64,000 nt of DNA. Source: Lathyrus oleraceus (lineage: Eukaryota > Streptophyta > Magnoliopsida > Fabales > Fabaceae). The stretch covers positions 226,750,539-226,814,538 of the forward strand of contig NC_066581.1 in assembly GCF_024323335.1 (NCBI RefSeq). The letters are read 5' to 3'. The notes beneath the pieces are model-generated. The model saw only the letters and a list, made by a program, of their open reading frames with translations, did no database searches and was not told the DNA's origin. Shown one piece after another: positions 20,329-31,506 of this stretch (position 1 is its first letter; every line of letters starts with the position of its first letter). A program made the position numbers and the translations under genes.

Positions 20329-23300
20329 AAGCGATCTTATGGCATTCACTATGAACATTTCTGTTATGGCTCAGTATGATTTCGACAATCCCATCTACCA
20401 AGCTGAAGAGGAGAGTGAGGAAGACTGTGAACTCCCTGCAGAATTGGTCAGATTGCTGAAGCAGGAGGAAAGGGTCATCCAACCTCATCAGGAGGAGTTG
20501 GAGGTTGTTAATTTGGGTACTGAGGACGCCAAAAGAGAAATCAAGATTGGGGCTGCTTTAGAGGACTCTGTCAAGAGGAGGCTGATTGAGATGCTGAGAG
20601 AATATGTGGAGATATTCGCCTGGTCATATCAAGATATGCCTGGGTTGGATACAGACATTGTGGTGCATCGATTACCTCTTAGAGAAGGATGTCCTTCGGT
20701 CAAGCAGAAGCTTCGTAGAACGAGTCCTGATATGGCAACTAAGATCAAGGAAGAGGTTCAGAAGCAGTGGGATGCAGGTTTTTTGGCTGTTACAAGTTAT
20801 CCCCCATGGGTGGCCAACATCGTTCCTGTGCCGAAGAAGGATGGTAAAGTCAGAATGTGTGTCGATTACCGGGATTTGAATAGAGCGAGTCCGAAAGATG
20901 ATTTCCCATTACCTCACATTGATGTATTGGTTGATAATACGGCTCAATCCTCGGTATTCTCTTTCATGGATGGTTTCTCTGGATATAATCAGATCAAGAT
21001 GGCGCCAGAGGACATGGAAAAGACGACATTCATTACACCTTGGGGCACGTTCTGCTATAAGGTGATGCCATTTGGGCTAAAGAATGCTGGTGCTACCTAT
21101 CAGAGGGCAATGACGACTCTTTTTCATGACATGATGCACAAAGAAATTGAAGTGTACGTAGATGATATGATCGCGAAGTCGCAGACAGAAGAGGAGCACC
21201 TGGTTAATTTGCAGAAGCTGTTTGACCGGTTGAGAAAGTTCAAGCTGAGGTTGAATCCGAACAAGTGTACGTTTGGGGTGAGATCAGGGAAGCTTTTAGG
21301 CTTCATTGTCAGTGAGAAAGGGATTGAGGTTGATCCAGCGAAAGTCAAAGCTATTCAAGAGATGCCTGAACCAAAAACGGAAAAGCAAGTCCGTGGGTTT
21401 TTAGGGAGGTTGAACTACATTGCAAGGTTCATATCTCACCTAACTGCCACGTGTGAACCAATTTTCAAACTGCTCAGAAAGAATCAGGCGATCAAGTGGA
21501 ATGATGATTGTCAGAAAGCTTTTGACAAGATTAAAGAGTATTTACAGAAACCTCCAATCCTTATACCTCCAGTTCCAGGGAGACCTCTGATAATGTACCT
21601 GTCAGTGACTGAGAACTCGATGGGGTGTGTATTGGGACAGCATGACGAGTCTGGTCGAAAAGAGCATGCCATATACTACCTTAGCAAAAAGTTTACCGAC
21701 TGTGAAACAAGATATTCACTGCTCGAGAAAACTTGCTGTGCTTTGGCCTGGGCTGCTCGCCGACTGAGGCAGTATATGTTGAACCATACTACCTTGTTGA
21801 TTTCTAAGATGGATCCAGTGAAGTACATCTTTGAGAAACCAGCTCTCACCGGACGTGTTGCTCGTTGGCAGATGATTCTAACAGAATATGATATTCAGTA
21901 CACGTCACAAAAGGCCATCAAAGGTAGTATTCTGTCAGACTACCTCGCCGAGCAACCGATTGAAGATTATCAGCCTATGATGTTTGAATTCCCTGATGAA
22001 GACATCATGTATCTTAAGATGAAAGATTGCGAAGAGCCTCTTGTCGAGGAAGGACCGGATCCGGATGACAAATGGACACTGATGTTTGATGGGGCTGTGA
22101 ATATGAACGGTAACGGTGTGGGGCAGTATTGATCAATCCTAAAGGTGCTCATATACCTTTTTCTGCCAGATTGACGTTTGACGTCACCAACAACGAAGCT
22201 GAGTATGAGGCTTGTATCATGGGGATAGAAGAAGCCATTGATCTGAGGATCAAAACTCTTGATATATTTGGAGATTCCGCTCTAGTGGTCAATCAAGTCA
22301 ATGGAGATTGGAATACGAATCAGCCGCATTTGATTCCGTATAGAGATTACACCAGAAGAATACTGACGTTCTTCAAGAAGGTGAAGTTGTATCATGTCCC
22401 CCGGGATGAGAATCAGATGGCTGATGCTTTGGCAACTTTGTCGTCTATGATCAAAGTTCATTGGTGGAATCATGTGCCACATGTTGCGGTGAATCGACTC
22501 GAGAGGCCTGCGTATGTGTTTGCAGCCGAGTCTGTTGTGATTGATGAGAAGCCGTGGTATTATGACATCAAGAACTTCCTCAAGACTCAGGAGTATCCTG
22601 AAGGTGCGTCGAAGAATGACAAGAAAACCCTGAGGAGGCTAGCTGGAAGCTTCTATTTGAATCAGGATGATGTGCTGTATAAGAGAAACTTTGACATGGT
22701 CTTGCTCAGATGCGTGGACAGACCCGAGGCGGACATGTTAATGCAGGAAGTTCATGAAGGTTCCTTCGGTACTCATGCCGGCGGACATGCAATGGCTAAG
22801 AAATTGTTGAGAGCGGGTTATTACTGGATGACTATGGAATCCGATTGTTTCAAGTATGCTCGGAAGTGCCATAAGTGTCAAATTTATGCTGATAAGGTGC
22901 ATGTACCACCAAGCCCTCTGAATGTCATGAATTCGCCTTGGCCGTTTGCCATGTGGGGCATTGATATGATTGGGAAGATTGAGCCTACTGCTTCGAATGG
23001 ACATCGCTTCATTTTGGTAGCGATTGACTATTTCACCAAATGGGTGGAAGCAGCTTCCTATGCTAACGTTACCAAACAAGTGGTTACCCGGTTCATCAAG
23101 AAAGAAATCATATGTCGTTATGGAGTTCCTGAGAGAATCATCACTGACAATGGTTCGAATCTCAACAACAAGATGATGAAAGAGCTTTGTAAAGATTTCA
23201 AGATTGAACATCACAATTCTTCTCCTTACAGACCGAAGATGAATGGTGCTGTAGAAGCGGCAAACAAGAATATCAAGAAGATTGTGCAGAAGATGGTCGT

Positions 23301-23804
23301 TACGTACAAGGATTGGCATGAGATGCTGCCTTTCGCTTTGCATGGGTACCGTACCTCAGTACGTACGTCGACCGGGGCAACCCTTACTCCCTTGTGTATG
23401 GTATGGAAGCTGTCCTACCTGTTGAAGTGGAGATTCCTTCTCTGAGAGTTTTATTGGATGTCAAGCTGGACGAAGCCGAGTGGATTCGAACAAGGTTTAA
23501 CGAGTTGAGCCTTATCGAGGAGAGACGGCTAGCAGCTGTATGCCATGGACAGTTGTATCAGAGAAGGATGAAGCGAGCCTTTGATCAGAAAGTGCGTCCT
23601 CGAAGCTATCAGATCGGTGATCTAGTTTTGAAGAGGATCCTCCCTCCCGGTGCAGATAACAGGGGCAAGTGGACTCCTAATTATGAAGGTCCGTATGTTG
23701 TGAAAAAGGTATTCTCCGGTGGAGCCTTGATGCTTACAACTATGGATGGTGAAGACTTTCCGTCTCCTGTTAACTCAGATGTAGTCAAAAAATACTTCGC
23801 ATAA
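20329..23804 (+). pseudogene. pol: Ogre1 RT-RNaseH-aRNaseH-integrase, two frameshifts
   Basis: RT: CVDYRDLNRASPKDDFPLP, DGFSGYNQI and the catalytic YVDDM at 21155-21169. First RNase H: AIYYLSKKFTDCETRYSLLEK. Second, archaeal-like RNase H: TLMFDGAV, TNNEAEYEAC, YHVPRDENQMADALA. Integrase: zinc motif HEGSFGTHAGGH..CHKCQ; catalytic Asp at 22962 (GIDMIG), Asp in TDNGSN (about 23146), Glu at 23254 (GAVEAAN). C-terminal GPY-type segment KWTPNYEGPYVVKKVFSGG, no chromodomain. Compared with Ogre2, single-base deletions near 22123 (GGC to GG before GCAGTA) and near 23380 (acccctt to accctt) shift the frame 2 to 1 to 3. The frame ends at TAA 23802-23804. The active-site residues themselves are intact, so these are recent hits. 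Confidence 0.92.
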
Positions 23805-23814
23805 ATTGACCCGC

Positions 23815-24016
23815 TGGACAAAAAGAAAAAAAAGAGTCCAGGCAAAAAAAGGGCATCCCGGCGAACCAAAAAACAGAAAGAAAAGGTTCGGGCAAAAATT
23901 AGGGATAAAATGAAAAGAATTTGTACACCCGGTAAGTCGAAAACCCGCAAGGGCGGCTTAGGCAAAAATGGGTATCCCGGTGGATTGAAAACCCGAAAGG
24001 GCGATCCAGGCAAAAG
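23815..24016 (+). other. Four tandem hairpins after the integrase stop, each followed by GGCAAAA
   Basis: Stems: TGGAC 23815-23819 with GTCCA 23836-23840; CGAACC 23862-23867 with GGTTCG 23885-23890; TAAGTC 23933-23938 with GGCTTA 23955-23960 (one G-U); TGGATT 23981-23986 with GATCCA 24003-24008 (one G-U). The last two enclose CCC-GCAA-GGG and CCC-GAAA-GGG, i.e. GNRA tetraloops. Each unit ends in GGCAAAA and the last three begin after CCCGG or CACCCGG. Ogre2 has the same four at about 49135-49320. Confidence 0.65.
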
Positions 24017-24539
24017 AGGGATTAAAGCGAAGACTACAGTCTGAGTTGTCTGTACTTCATCGAGCTTTGTCATCTGCCATCTCGAAAGATGTGATCCGTC
24101 CGGTCATTCTTCTCAGAAAGCAAGGAGTTGGGAGGAAAACTGATGATCTGTGAGTAATAACAGAATTGGGAAATAGTGGATGCCGTGTTCACGTTGCCAT
24201 TAGGATAGATCTTTCCTTTTGTGCGCAATTACCTCTTTCTAGGAATTGCCTCCCAATGTATTTGCCTTTTCAGGCGCATTTTCAATCAATAAAAGTCGTT
24301 ATTCAGATAAATGGCTCTTTTGTTTTTATTTTTACTGTTTTGTTTGCAAAAATGTCCGAATTTTTTGATAAGCATCACATATAAAAACATGAAGGCTAAA
24401 CAATGACGTGCAAAAAGATAAAACATTTGAAAATCATTTTGAATGTTGAGGACACTTGAGCGTATCTTGTCCATGTATCCCCTGGGGGCATTTTGTTGTG
24501 CTGTTTTTCAGGATTGGCATCTGTGAGGACGTTTCCTCA

Positions 24540-25170
24540 GCAGATATTTTCCCCAAGCAAGTATGGAAGCTATCAGAGCTATGTTCCCCTGCGGAGATGT
24601 CGGTGGATATTGCCTTCTATTCCCCAACAGATCTAAGGATTGCCTATCCCCAGCAGGCCTGTATTTGCCGATTTCCTCCTCGAGTGAGGCATGTTCATTG
24701 AAATTTATCTCCAGCATTTATCCTATCTGTGGACTGAAGGATATTCCCAGCGGAGGTTACCTTTCCCCAGCAGCAGTGCTATTCTCCAACATGAGTGAGA
24801 AGTCGTTGCTCTCCTTGCAGAGTCTCCCCGCAGAGTTGGAGTACCCGGTCAGTTTTGGCTCCCCAGCCGGAGTTTTTCATCATTTTTGCATTTTTGCATT
24901 TTAGTGATCATTGCATCCTCAAATTGCGTAGCATTCCCATTCAATATGGAGCATTACGCCATAGAAAAATTCAAACATATGCATTCATGTGTTAACCTCA
25001 CCAGACCGTATCCCCGGCAGAGGCGGATCATTTCATTCAACATTAGCACAGCAAGTCTGCTACAGTTGCTCTTGACAGCATTCAGGATTGATATCCCCAC
25101 AAAAGTTTATTACCTCACCCGTTGGTGACAGAAAGTTTGTTTCTCCCCAGTGAGACCCCCAGCAAGTGGT
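24540..25170 (+). repeat. TCCCCAGC-type motif field in Ogre1 3' UTR
   Basis: About twelve TCCCC-(A/G/C)G(C) motifs are spread at irregular spacing (e.g. 24549, 24652, 24761, 24861, 25011, 25144). They match the acceptor end of the primer tRNA and so are complementary to the PBS 3' half. The best extended match is 25011-25025 (13 of 15 identical to TCCCCAGCAGAGTCG). Confidence 0.6.
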
Positions 25171-25253
25171 CAACCTTGCCTTGACATATCTAAAAAGTCG
25201 TTATTGTGATACCGGTAAGTGTCATACTAGCACCCACGTGTGTTTCGTTGTTT

Positions 25254-26439
25254 GGTGTCGGTAAACACCATTGTTTCGGTGTCTGTAAACATCGAGTTTT
25301 CTCTCCAGTCATCAGTAAATGTCTGGTCATCATTTTTGGTGTCAGTAAACACCATTGTTTCGGTGTCTGTAAACATCGGGTATTCTCTCCAGTCATCAGT
25401 AAATGTCTGGTCATTATTGTTGGTGTCTGTAAACACCATTGTTTCGGTGTCTGTAAACATCGGGTCTTTTCTGCAGTCATCAGTAAATGTCTGGTCATCA
25501 TTGTTTCGGTGTCTGTAAACATCGGGTTTTCTCCCCAGTCATCGGTAAATGTCTGGTCATTTTTTGGTGTCGGTAAACATCATCTTTCGATGTCGGTAAA
25601 CATCGAGTCTTTTCTGCAGTCATCAGTAAATGTCTGATAATCCCCAGCTAGAGATCCCCAGTAGAGTCATCGGTAAATGTCCTATCTGTTTTCCAGTTGC
25701 AAATATTTGTTTTTTTTCCTTTAGTGAAGTGTTCCCAGTCATCGGTAAATGTCTGGTCGTTTTTGGATGTCGGTAAACATCATCTTTCGATGTCGGTAAA
25801 CATCGAGTCTCATCCCAGTCATCGGTAAATGTCTGGTCGTTTTTGGGTGTCGGTAAACATTATCTTTCGATGTCGGTAAACGTCGAGTCTCATCCCAGTC
25901 ATCGGTAAATGTCTGGTTATGCTTTGTTTCCTTGTTGATAAAATCAAGATCCCCAGAAGTCGTCGGTAAACGTCTTGTCTGATTACACCACAAAGATTTT
26001 GTTCCACCCCAAGTGGAGACGCCATCGGTAAATGGCCCCGTTTGCTTCGATATCGGTAAATATTGAATGCCCAGTTTTATCCGCCATCGGTAAATGGCCC
26101 CGTTTGCTTCGATATCGGTAAATATTGAATGCCCAGTTTTATCCGCCATCGGTAAATGGCCCCGTTTTCTTCGATATCGGTAAATATCGGATCCCCAGTT
26201 GCAGTAGCCATCGGTAAATGGTCGAGTTGAAGTTGATATCGGTAAATGTCAAATTTCTCCGAAGCCACCATCGGTAAATGGTCTTGCTTCCTTTTACATC
26301 AGAGTTGTTTCCCAGCAGCCATCGGTAAAGGGTTTTGCTGAAGTTGATATCGGTAAATATCAAGTTACCAGTTTCTAACCATCGGTAAATGGTTTCGCTT
26401 TTCTGAAGATGTCAATTGCAGGCGTCATCAGTAAATGAC
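25254..26439 (+). repeat. Ogre1 3' UTR minisatellite built of CGGTAA-loop hairpins
   Basis: Three tandem sub-blocks: about 87 bp units (25250-25620), about 82 bp units (25735-25915) and 62 bp units (26020-26170), then single diverged units. Nearly every unit holds NNNNT-C(G/A/T)GTAA-ANNNN with complementary arms: GGTGT/ACACC (25254-25269), GCCAT/ATGGC (26083-26098), CGATAT/ATATCG (26172-26189), AACCAT/ATGGTT (26377-26394), GTCAT/ATGAC (26424-26439). Tandem repeats in this hypervariable region are known in Ogre and can seed satellites. The stem covariation is my reading. Confidence 0.8.
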
Positions 26440-26560
26440 TTGGTTCTTCTTGTATCATATCCGGCAGAGTGCAAATTTCTACGGTCCTTTGGTATTCAAT
26501 CCCTGTTTACCCTGAAAGTCTGACAGCCGTCGCTATCATCCGTTCGGGTTCCCAGCTGAT

Positions 26561-26574
26561 TGAATAGGGGCAGC
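26561..26574 (+). other. Ogre1 polypurine tract
   Basis: tgaataggggcagc directly before the 3' LTR TGTAGC. The same sequence precedes the Ogre2 3' LTR (46249-46262, minus strand). AATAGGGG is the likely RNase H-resistant primer. Confidence 0.7.
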
Positions 26575-29500
26575 TGTAGCACCTCAAATTTGCACCTATC
26601 ATTGTACATACATTTTCATATTAGGTCATAGCATATCATGGTCCACTGCATAGCATTGCATTGTCCCAGTTGCCTCAAGTGCAAGCCAATCAAGAGAATT
26701 AGGTCAAACTGGTCAGGAGATCAGTCAGTCAAGCAAGCAAGCATAATTCTCAAGGAGCCAAGGCCTCAGGGTTGGTCCAACATGTTCACATGACTTGGGG
26801 ATCCATTTGAAGTGTTTTGGTCAAGGATTGGATGTTCAGAAGTCATCAGTCAATGCACAATCAGTCAGAAACCCTAAAAGTCAACTGTTGGTCAACTGTC
26901 CATTTAATCAGTGATTTGATGATGGGATTTGGTTTGAGAGAGCTTATTCATGTCCATATAGGCCTCATATATCATGTCAAACACCATCATGGAAGAATTT
27001 GAAGCCAGATCAGAAATTTCCAAAAATGGAAACTGGACCTGTAACTGAAACTTACCAAAAATGGAAAGTCTTGATCCTCAAACTTACATCATGATACAAG
27101 CTTCAAATGAATTTTTGCCCAACATTAAAGTTGAAGATCTTGTTCTCCCATTTCCAAAAAGTCCAAGAACTCTCAATTCCCATGTATGGTTGGCAAGTTA
27201 TGATCAAATCATTTTCAGAAATTCTTGAACTTCAAAAGGCCATATCTCCCAAACCATTTGGCCAATTTTGGTGGGGTTTTTTCCTACAAGTCACATTTGA
27301 CCCCCTCTTTCCAAAAATGTAACTTTCATGTGCCAAAACTTCACCATGCAAAATGGCCTTTTTGAACTTGCCTTAATTAATTTCAAGTGAGTTGAATTTT
27401 GACTTTTCAAAATAATCATTTTTAAACCATTTGGCCAATTGAAATAGTTCAGAAATATGGTTTATGACTTGTTGCAAGCCCATTTTTATGCAGTACACAT
27501 AGCCATCACCTAGTTGCTTGAAAATTGGAAAGAAAGTACACTTTTCACCCACTCTACTCCATATTTTCATGAACCATGATTAGCATTCCACAAGCAACAT
27601 CAAAACAGCAGATATATTCATGATTTTCTGTCACTTAGAAACCCTAGCAGCTGCCTCCAAACTCAAAAACCTCACTCATTTTCTCAAACTTCATTTTTTA
27701 AATTTTTTTAAAATCTGCCAAAAAGCTCCAAAGAACTCGACCTGGTCATTGTTATTTCATCATCCAAACAACATTTTGGACTCATTGCAACTTCATTTCC
27801 ACAACTGTAAGAAGCTTATACCCGACTGTTCTTTCCAAGCATCATCCATGGCAAAGTTTGGTTAAAGCTATTTCAAGCATTTTCAAGGCGAACCATCTTC
27901 ATCATTCATCATCTGGAGGGTTATAGGTCATCTGTTTCGAGCTTGCATCATCAAACAACAACTGTTTCTCCACTTTCTTCAAAACTTGGTAAGAATTCGA
28001 ACTCAACCTTTGATGAAATTACATGATGCATCTTGTAGATCTTTTCACTGTGAGTGTCATGAACTTTAAACCGATTGAAACCGTGCCAAGATGAGAGAGA
28101 ACGAGGGTTTTGAAATTTCATGTGCTTGGCAAGATTCAATCGATTCTTTATTTTATTGTTGTTTTGAGATGAATTACTTGTGGATTCATGTTAAGTTTTG
28201 TTAGATCTTCATAAATATGTGCTTGAATGATGCTTCTGGGCTGTTTGGTTTTTTCTGGGAATTTCACGCGTGAAGATCATGAGGATCTTCATGCTGTTCA
28301 TGAAACGCTGCACATTACCTGCGGATTCACGTGCGGCCTTCATAGCTGGCTACGGATTTTCCTGCGGATTTCTGGGCTAGGGTTTTTTTTATGAATTTGT
28401 TACTGTTGCATTAAGCCTGGCCAATCAGCTTATTTCGTTTCCCTGGCCCAAAACGGCGCGTTTTGATTAGTGGCGTGGGTAATTTCAAAAATGCCACTGG
28501 CCGTGCCCCATGTCCCATTAAATCATGTTGTTTTTTCCATTTTTATTTCATTTGATACATCATCTTACAAAAATCATATCTCATCCATTTTAATTCCAAA
28601 TCTCATGGGAATTTTTGCATTGTGTTCATTTGGATCTCTACTTTTTTATCATGATTTTTGCTGATTTTTTGGATGAGTGAATTTTAATTGGTATTAGGGT
28701 TTGTGACATGTGCTCATATTTTGTACCTTTTGCCAAAACATTTGTGAAATGGTGATACTTTATCCAATGGCTCCCAAATTTTTTGTGCTTAAACTAGACA
28801 CATTCATGGTGATTTTGGTGTAGAGTTTGTGAATTTATCATTGCTGGTTTGTGAGATATGATTTTTTGAATTAGGGTGTGACAATTTGTGTCACACCATT
28901 GATGTCCAACTTCATGATTTTCATTACCATGCTTCTTGAACTCAAATTGGTTTGAACTTTTGCATGAATGTACTCTTGGATGTCTAGTTTACATGTGAAT
29001 TTTCTTGGAATTATTTGTGGCATTTCCTAATTGTTTGAGATTTTCTCCCCTGTTTAGTCATATGTTGACTTTTTATGACACATGTTCCCATTTCATTTGT
29101 GAAATTCTCATACTTTATTAGATGGACATGAAATTTACATGAGATAACTAGACATCCTCATCTTTGCCATGGTTTTAGTCCCATTCATTTATCATACACC
29201 ATCTCTGATTTATGATTTTTCTAAGTTGATGCATGTTTGGTTGACTTCATTGAGCATGTTCAAAATTACTTTGACTTTCTGATTTTCATTGACTACCTTC
29301 CACTTGTCCAAATGAGATGAAATTTGACATGCTTACCATGTTGTGGGTTGTGATTGACCATGATTTATTTGGTGATTTTTGGAAATGTTTAAGATTGCTT
29401 TTGAGTTAAGTCTTGCTGTTGACTTCTATGAGTTTCTGTTTGCAACACTTTGACCTAAATTGTTCATGAAATGATGATGATGATTGATATGAATGTGAAC

Positions 29501-30730
29501 CCAATTGGTTTAGTTTCTTGATTGTTTGAAAATGATTTTGGATGCTTGCCCTTTGCTGTTTTGACTTTTTCATTCCTTTTTGACCCTAGGCTTGTCCTAG
29601 TGGTCCTGTTACTCACTTCTGAGTTCATGTTTTCAGGTTAAGCTACAAATGCTTCAAAGAGATCATTACAATTTGATTGAGTTCATTTGATTATCATGAG
29701 CTAACCTCTTTGTTTTGTAGGTGGCTTGGCCCACATGCCTTAAGCCTTATGCCTTGCACATTCATTTGCTTCTGATTAACTGTTAATGTCTGTTTCCTTT
29801 TGCTTTGATTTGAGTTGCATACTAACATCTGCTTGACTATTTCAGGTGCTTTTAGTTGCTTAGTTCCTTGTGAACTTTTGCTTTGCTTTGCTTATATAAG
29901 CAATTTGCATTGAGGTATATTTCTAATCTTCATGTAGTCTGGAAGACCTGGCCTGTTACTTGGCCAGGCAACTGTCTGAAGCCCTCCTTAAGAGGCAATG
30001 TCTGTGGATGTTTAATTTTGTCCTTGCATGGAGTCAAAGACCTCCTAAGTGAAGAGGCAATTGGCAGAACCCAAGGGATATGCAATCTATCCCCTGCTAT
30101 TCTGTGTGTCATCTGCTTTGCTCACACCACTGTGTTGATGCATTGTAGATACAAACCCAAGATCTTGTACAATCGTACAGTTGAGTCAGTATCAAATGTG
30201 TAGAAGGGTTCCCACTTTCTGAACCCACACATTCTTGTCTTAAGCTCTCCCAGGCCAGGGATAAGAGCTGTGAAGTCTTATCTTCACTCACCTTTCATCT
30301 GCTTCACCTTAGCCCCTCAATGGCAAGGTTAAGAGCACATTCACCCAGTTCCAGAGGTTTGTTTGTTGAGGTTGATATGACCCCTCGACTAAAACCTAAC
30401 CCTTGTTTGAGCCACTTGCTTGTGTATAGTGTGTGCTATCTGTGCTTGTATGTTTGTTTGACTTGCTTCCTGTGCAAGTTAGGGTTAGTTTAGACTTGCT
30501 TCCTGTGCAAGTTAGGTTTTGCTTGGCTTGCTTCCTGTGCAAGTTAAGTGTGTGTGTGGCTTGCTTCCTGTGCAAGTCATGATTAGGATAGGCTGGCTCC
30601 CTGTGCCAGTTAGCTAGAAACCTTAACTTAGGGATGATTTGCATGATAACATCTAGGCTCGAGTCGTAGTCTCCCTAGTTGTGTCTCCCTCTGTTATCTG
30701 GTTAGGCTAGTCCTATATCCCTGCGTAGGG

Positions 30731-31201
30731 GAACTACGTCGCCCTGATCCTCATACCAGATGAGGTACGTAGGCAGGAGATGAGCAGATCTCTCCGGGCG
30801 CCTGTGTCTTTGTTTTGTCTTGTTGTGTGCTTGGAAGCTGATGTAAGTCCATCGAGTGGCAGTTAGGTTCCAGTGTGCGTGTGTTTGGTTCGGATGCTGA
30901 TGTAAGTCCAGTGATTGGCATTCAGGCTCCACGTTTGCCTCTTTGTGTGTGTTTTGGTTCGGATGCTGATGTAAGTCCAGTGATTGGCATTCAGGCTCCA
31001 CGTTTACCTTTGCCAGTGTTTGTTTGTGTGCGTGTCAGCCGAGCTACGAATGCTCTGATTCTTCTTCGTCCGAGAAGATACGTATGCATAGGATGCGATA
31101 TCCTAGCGAGCATGTGTCGTTTCCCCAGTCCGAACTACTTCGACTCTGATGTCTATGCCTGATAGACTAAGTAGGCCCAGGATGCGATATCCTGCCGAGT
31201 C
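30731..31201 (+). other. Three junction/pseudoknot modules in Ogre1 3' LTR
   Basis: Copies at 30731-30800, 31041-31113 and 31132-31201 repeat those of the 5' LTR. The only change noticed is T to C in the P2 loop of copy 2 (cgtctga to cgtccga), which does not touch a stem. Confidence 0.65.
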
Positions 31202-31450
31202 AGTTTCGGTCTTGTTTGTTTTCTTGTGTCTCTTTCAGCCAGTGTGTGTGAGTTTGAACAACGTTTTAGCAACCATTTTCCTTTCTATTGTGCGTGGATC
31301 CCGTCGAGTACGACGGATGCGTAGGGGTGCTAATACCTTCCCTTCGCATAACCGACTCCCGAACCCATTCTCTTTGGTCGCGAGACCATGTTCTTTTCCA
31401 GGTTTACTCTGAGCGTTTCCTTTCCCTCTTTTGGGATAAATAACGCACGG

Positions 31451-31464
31451 TGGCGACTCTGTTG
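31451..31464 (+). other. PBS-like sequence inside U5 of Ogre1 3' LTR
   Basis: TGGCGACTCTGTTG matches the first 14 nt of the PBS except one base. The 5' LTR copy (13838-13851) has one more change (GCGGCT). Ogre2 LTRs carry TGGCGGCTCTGTG and the solo LTR GTCGACTCTGTTG (near 37017). Confidence 0.6.
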
Positions 31465-31501
31465 TTCTTGTTTTCCCGCCGGTTTTTCGCGTGATGCGAC
31501 A

Positions 31502-31506
31502 AATAC
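31502..31506. repeat. Target-site duplication AATAC, right copy (Ogre1)
   Basis: Directly follows the 3' LTR end GCGACA; identical to 8955-8959. Confidence 0.9.

Larger units (their letters stand above)
23805..26574 (+). other. Ogre1 3' untranslated region
   Basis: 2.77 kb with no gene. In order: four hairpins with GGCAAAA tails (23815-24016), a block conserved with Ogre2 (24060-24400), a segment with about a dozen TCCCC-A/G-GC motifs (24540-25170), a minisatellite hairpin array (25254-26439) and the PPT. Short ORFs on both strands in the array are repeat translations. Confidence 0.85.
8960..31501 (+). mobile_element. Ogre1: full-length Ty3/gypsy Tat/Ogre retrotransposon (22,542 bp)
   Basis: TG...CA LTRs (8960-13888 and 26575-31501) are flanked by AATAC. 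A tRNA-Arg-type PBS lies 2 nt after the 5' LTR, followed by ORF1, gag-pro, an intron, RT-RNaseH-aRNaseH-INT, a repeat-filled 3' UTR and a G-rich PPT. By eye the LTRs differ at about twenty sites over 4.9 kb, so insertion is recent. Defects: a stop at gag codon 27 and two 1-nt deletions in pol. ORF1 is open. Movement of this copy would need help from other copies. Ogre elements are known for this size, the extra ORF1 and the pro/RT intron. Confidence 0.95.
26575..31501 (+). repeat. Ogre1 3' LTR (4927 bp)
   Basis: Same ends and order as 8960-13888. Differences seen by eye include G/T at 9507/27126, a C-tract one base shorter (after 28500), a T-tract one base shorter (near 29133) and A/G in the PBS-like string (13842 region versus 31456). 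Two single-base deletions account for the 2-bp length difference. The small ORFs are the same shadows as in the 5' LTR. Confidence 0.95.

Noticed and set aside
25190..25522. Minus-strand ORFs with repeated MFTDTETM / TRHLLMT words
   Set aside because: They are translations of the 3' UTR minisatellite in several frames; no start context or domain.
25254..26200. CRISPR-like regular repeats
   Set aside because: Plant DNA; spacers are themselves repeated and the array lies in a retrotransposon 3' UTR.
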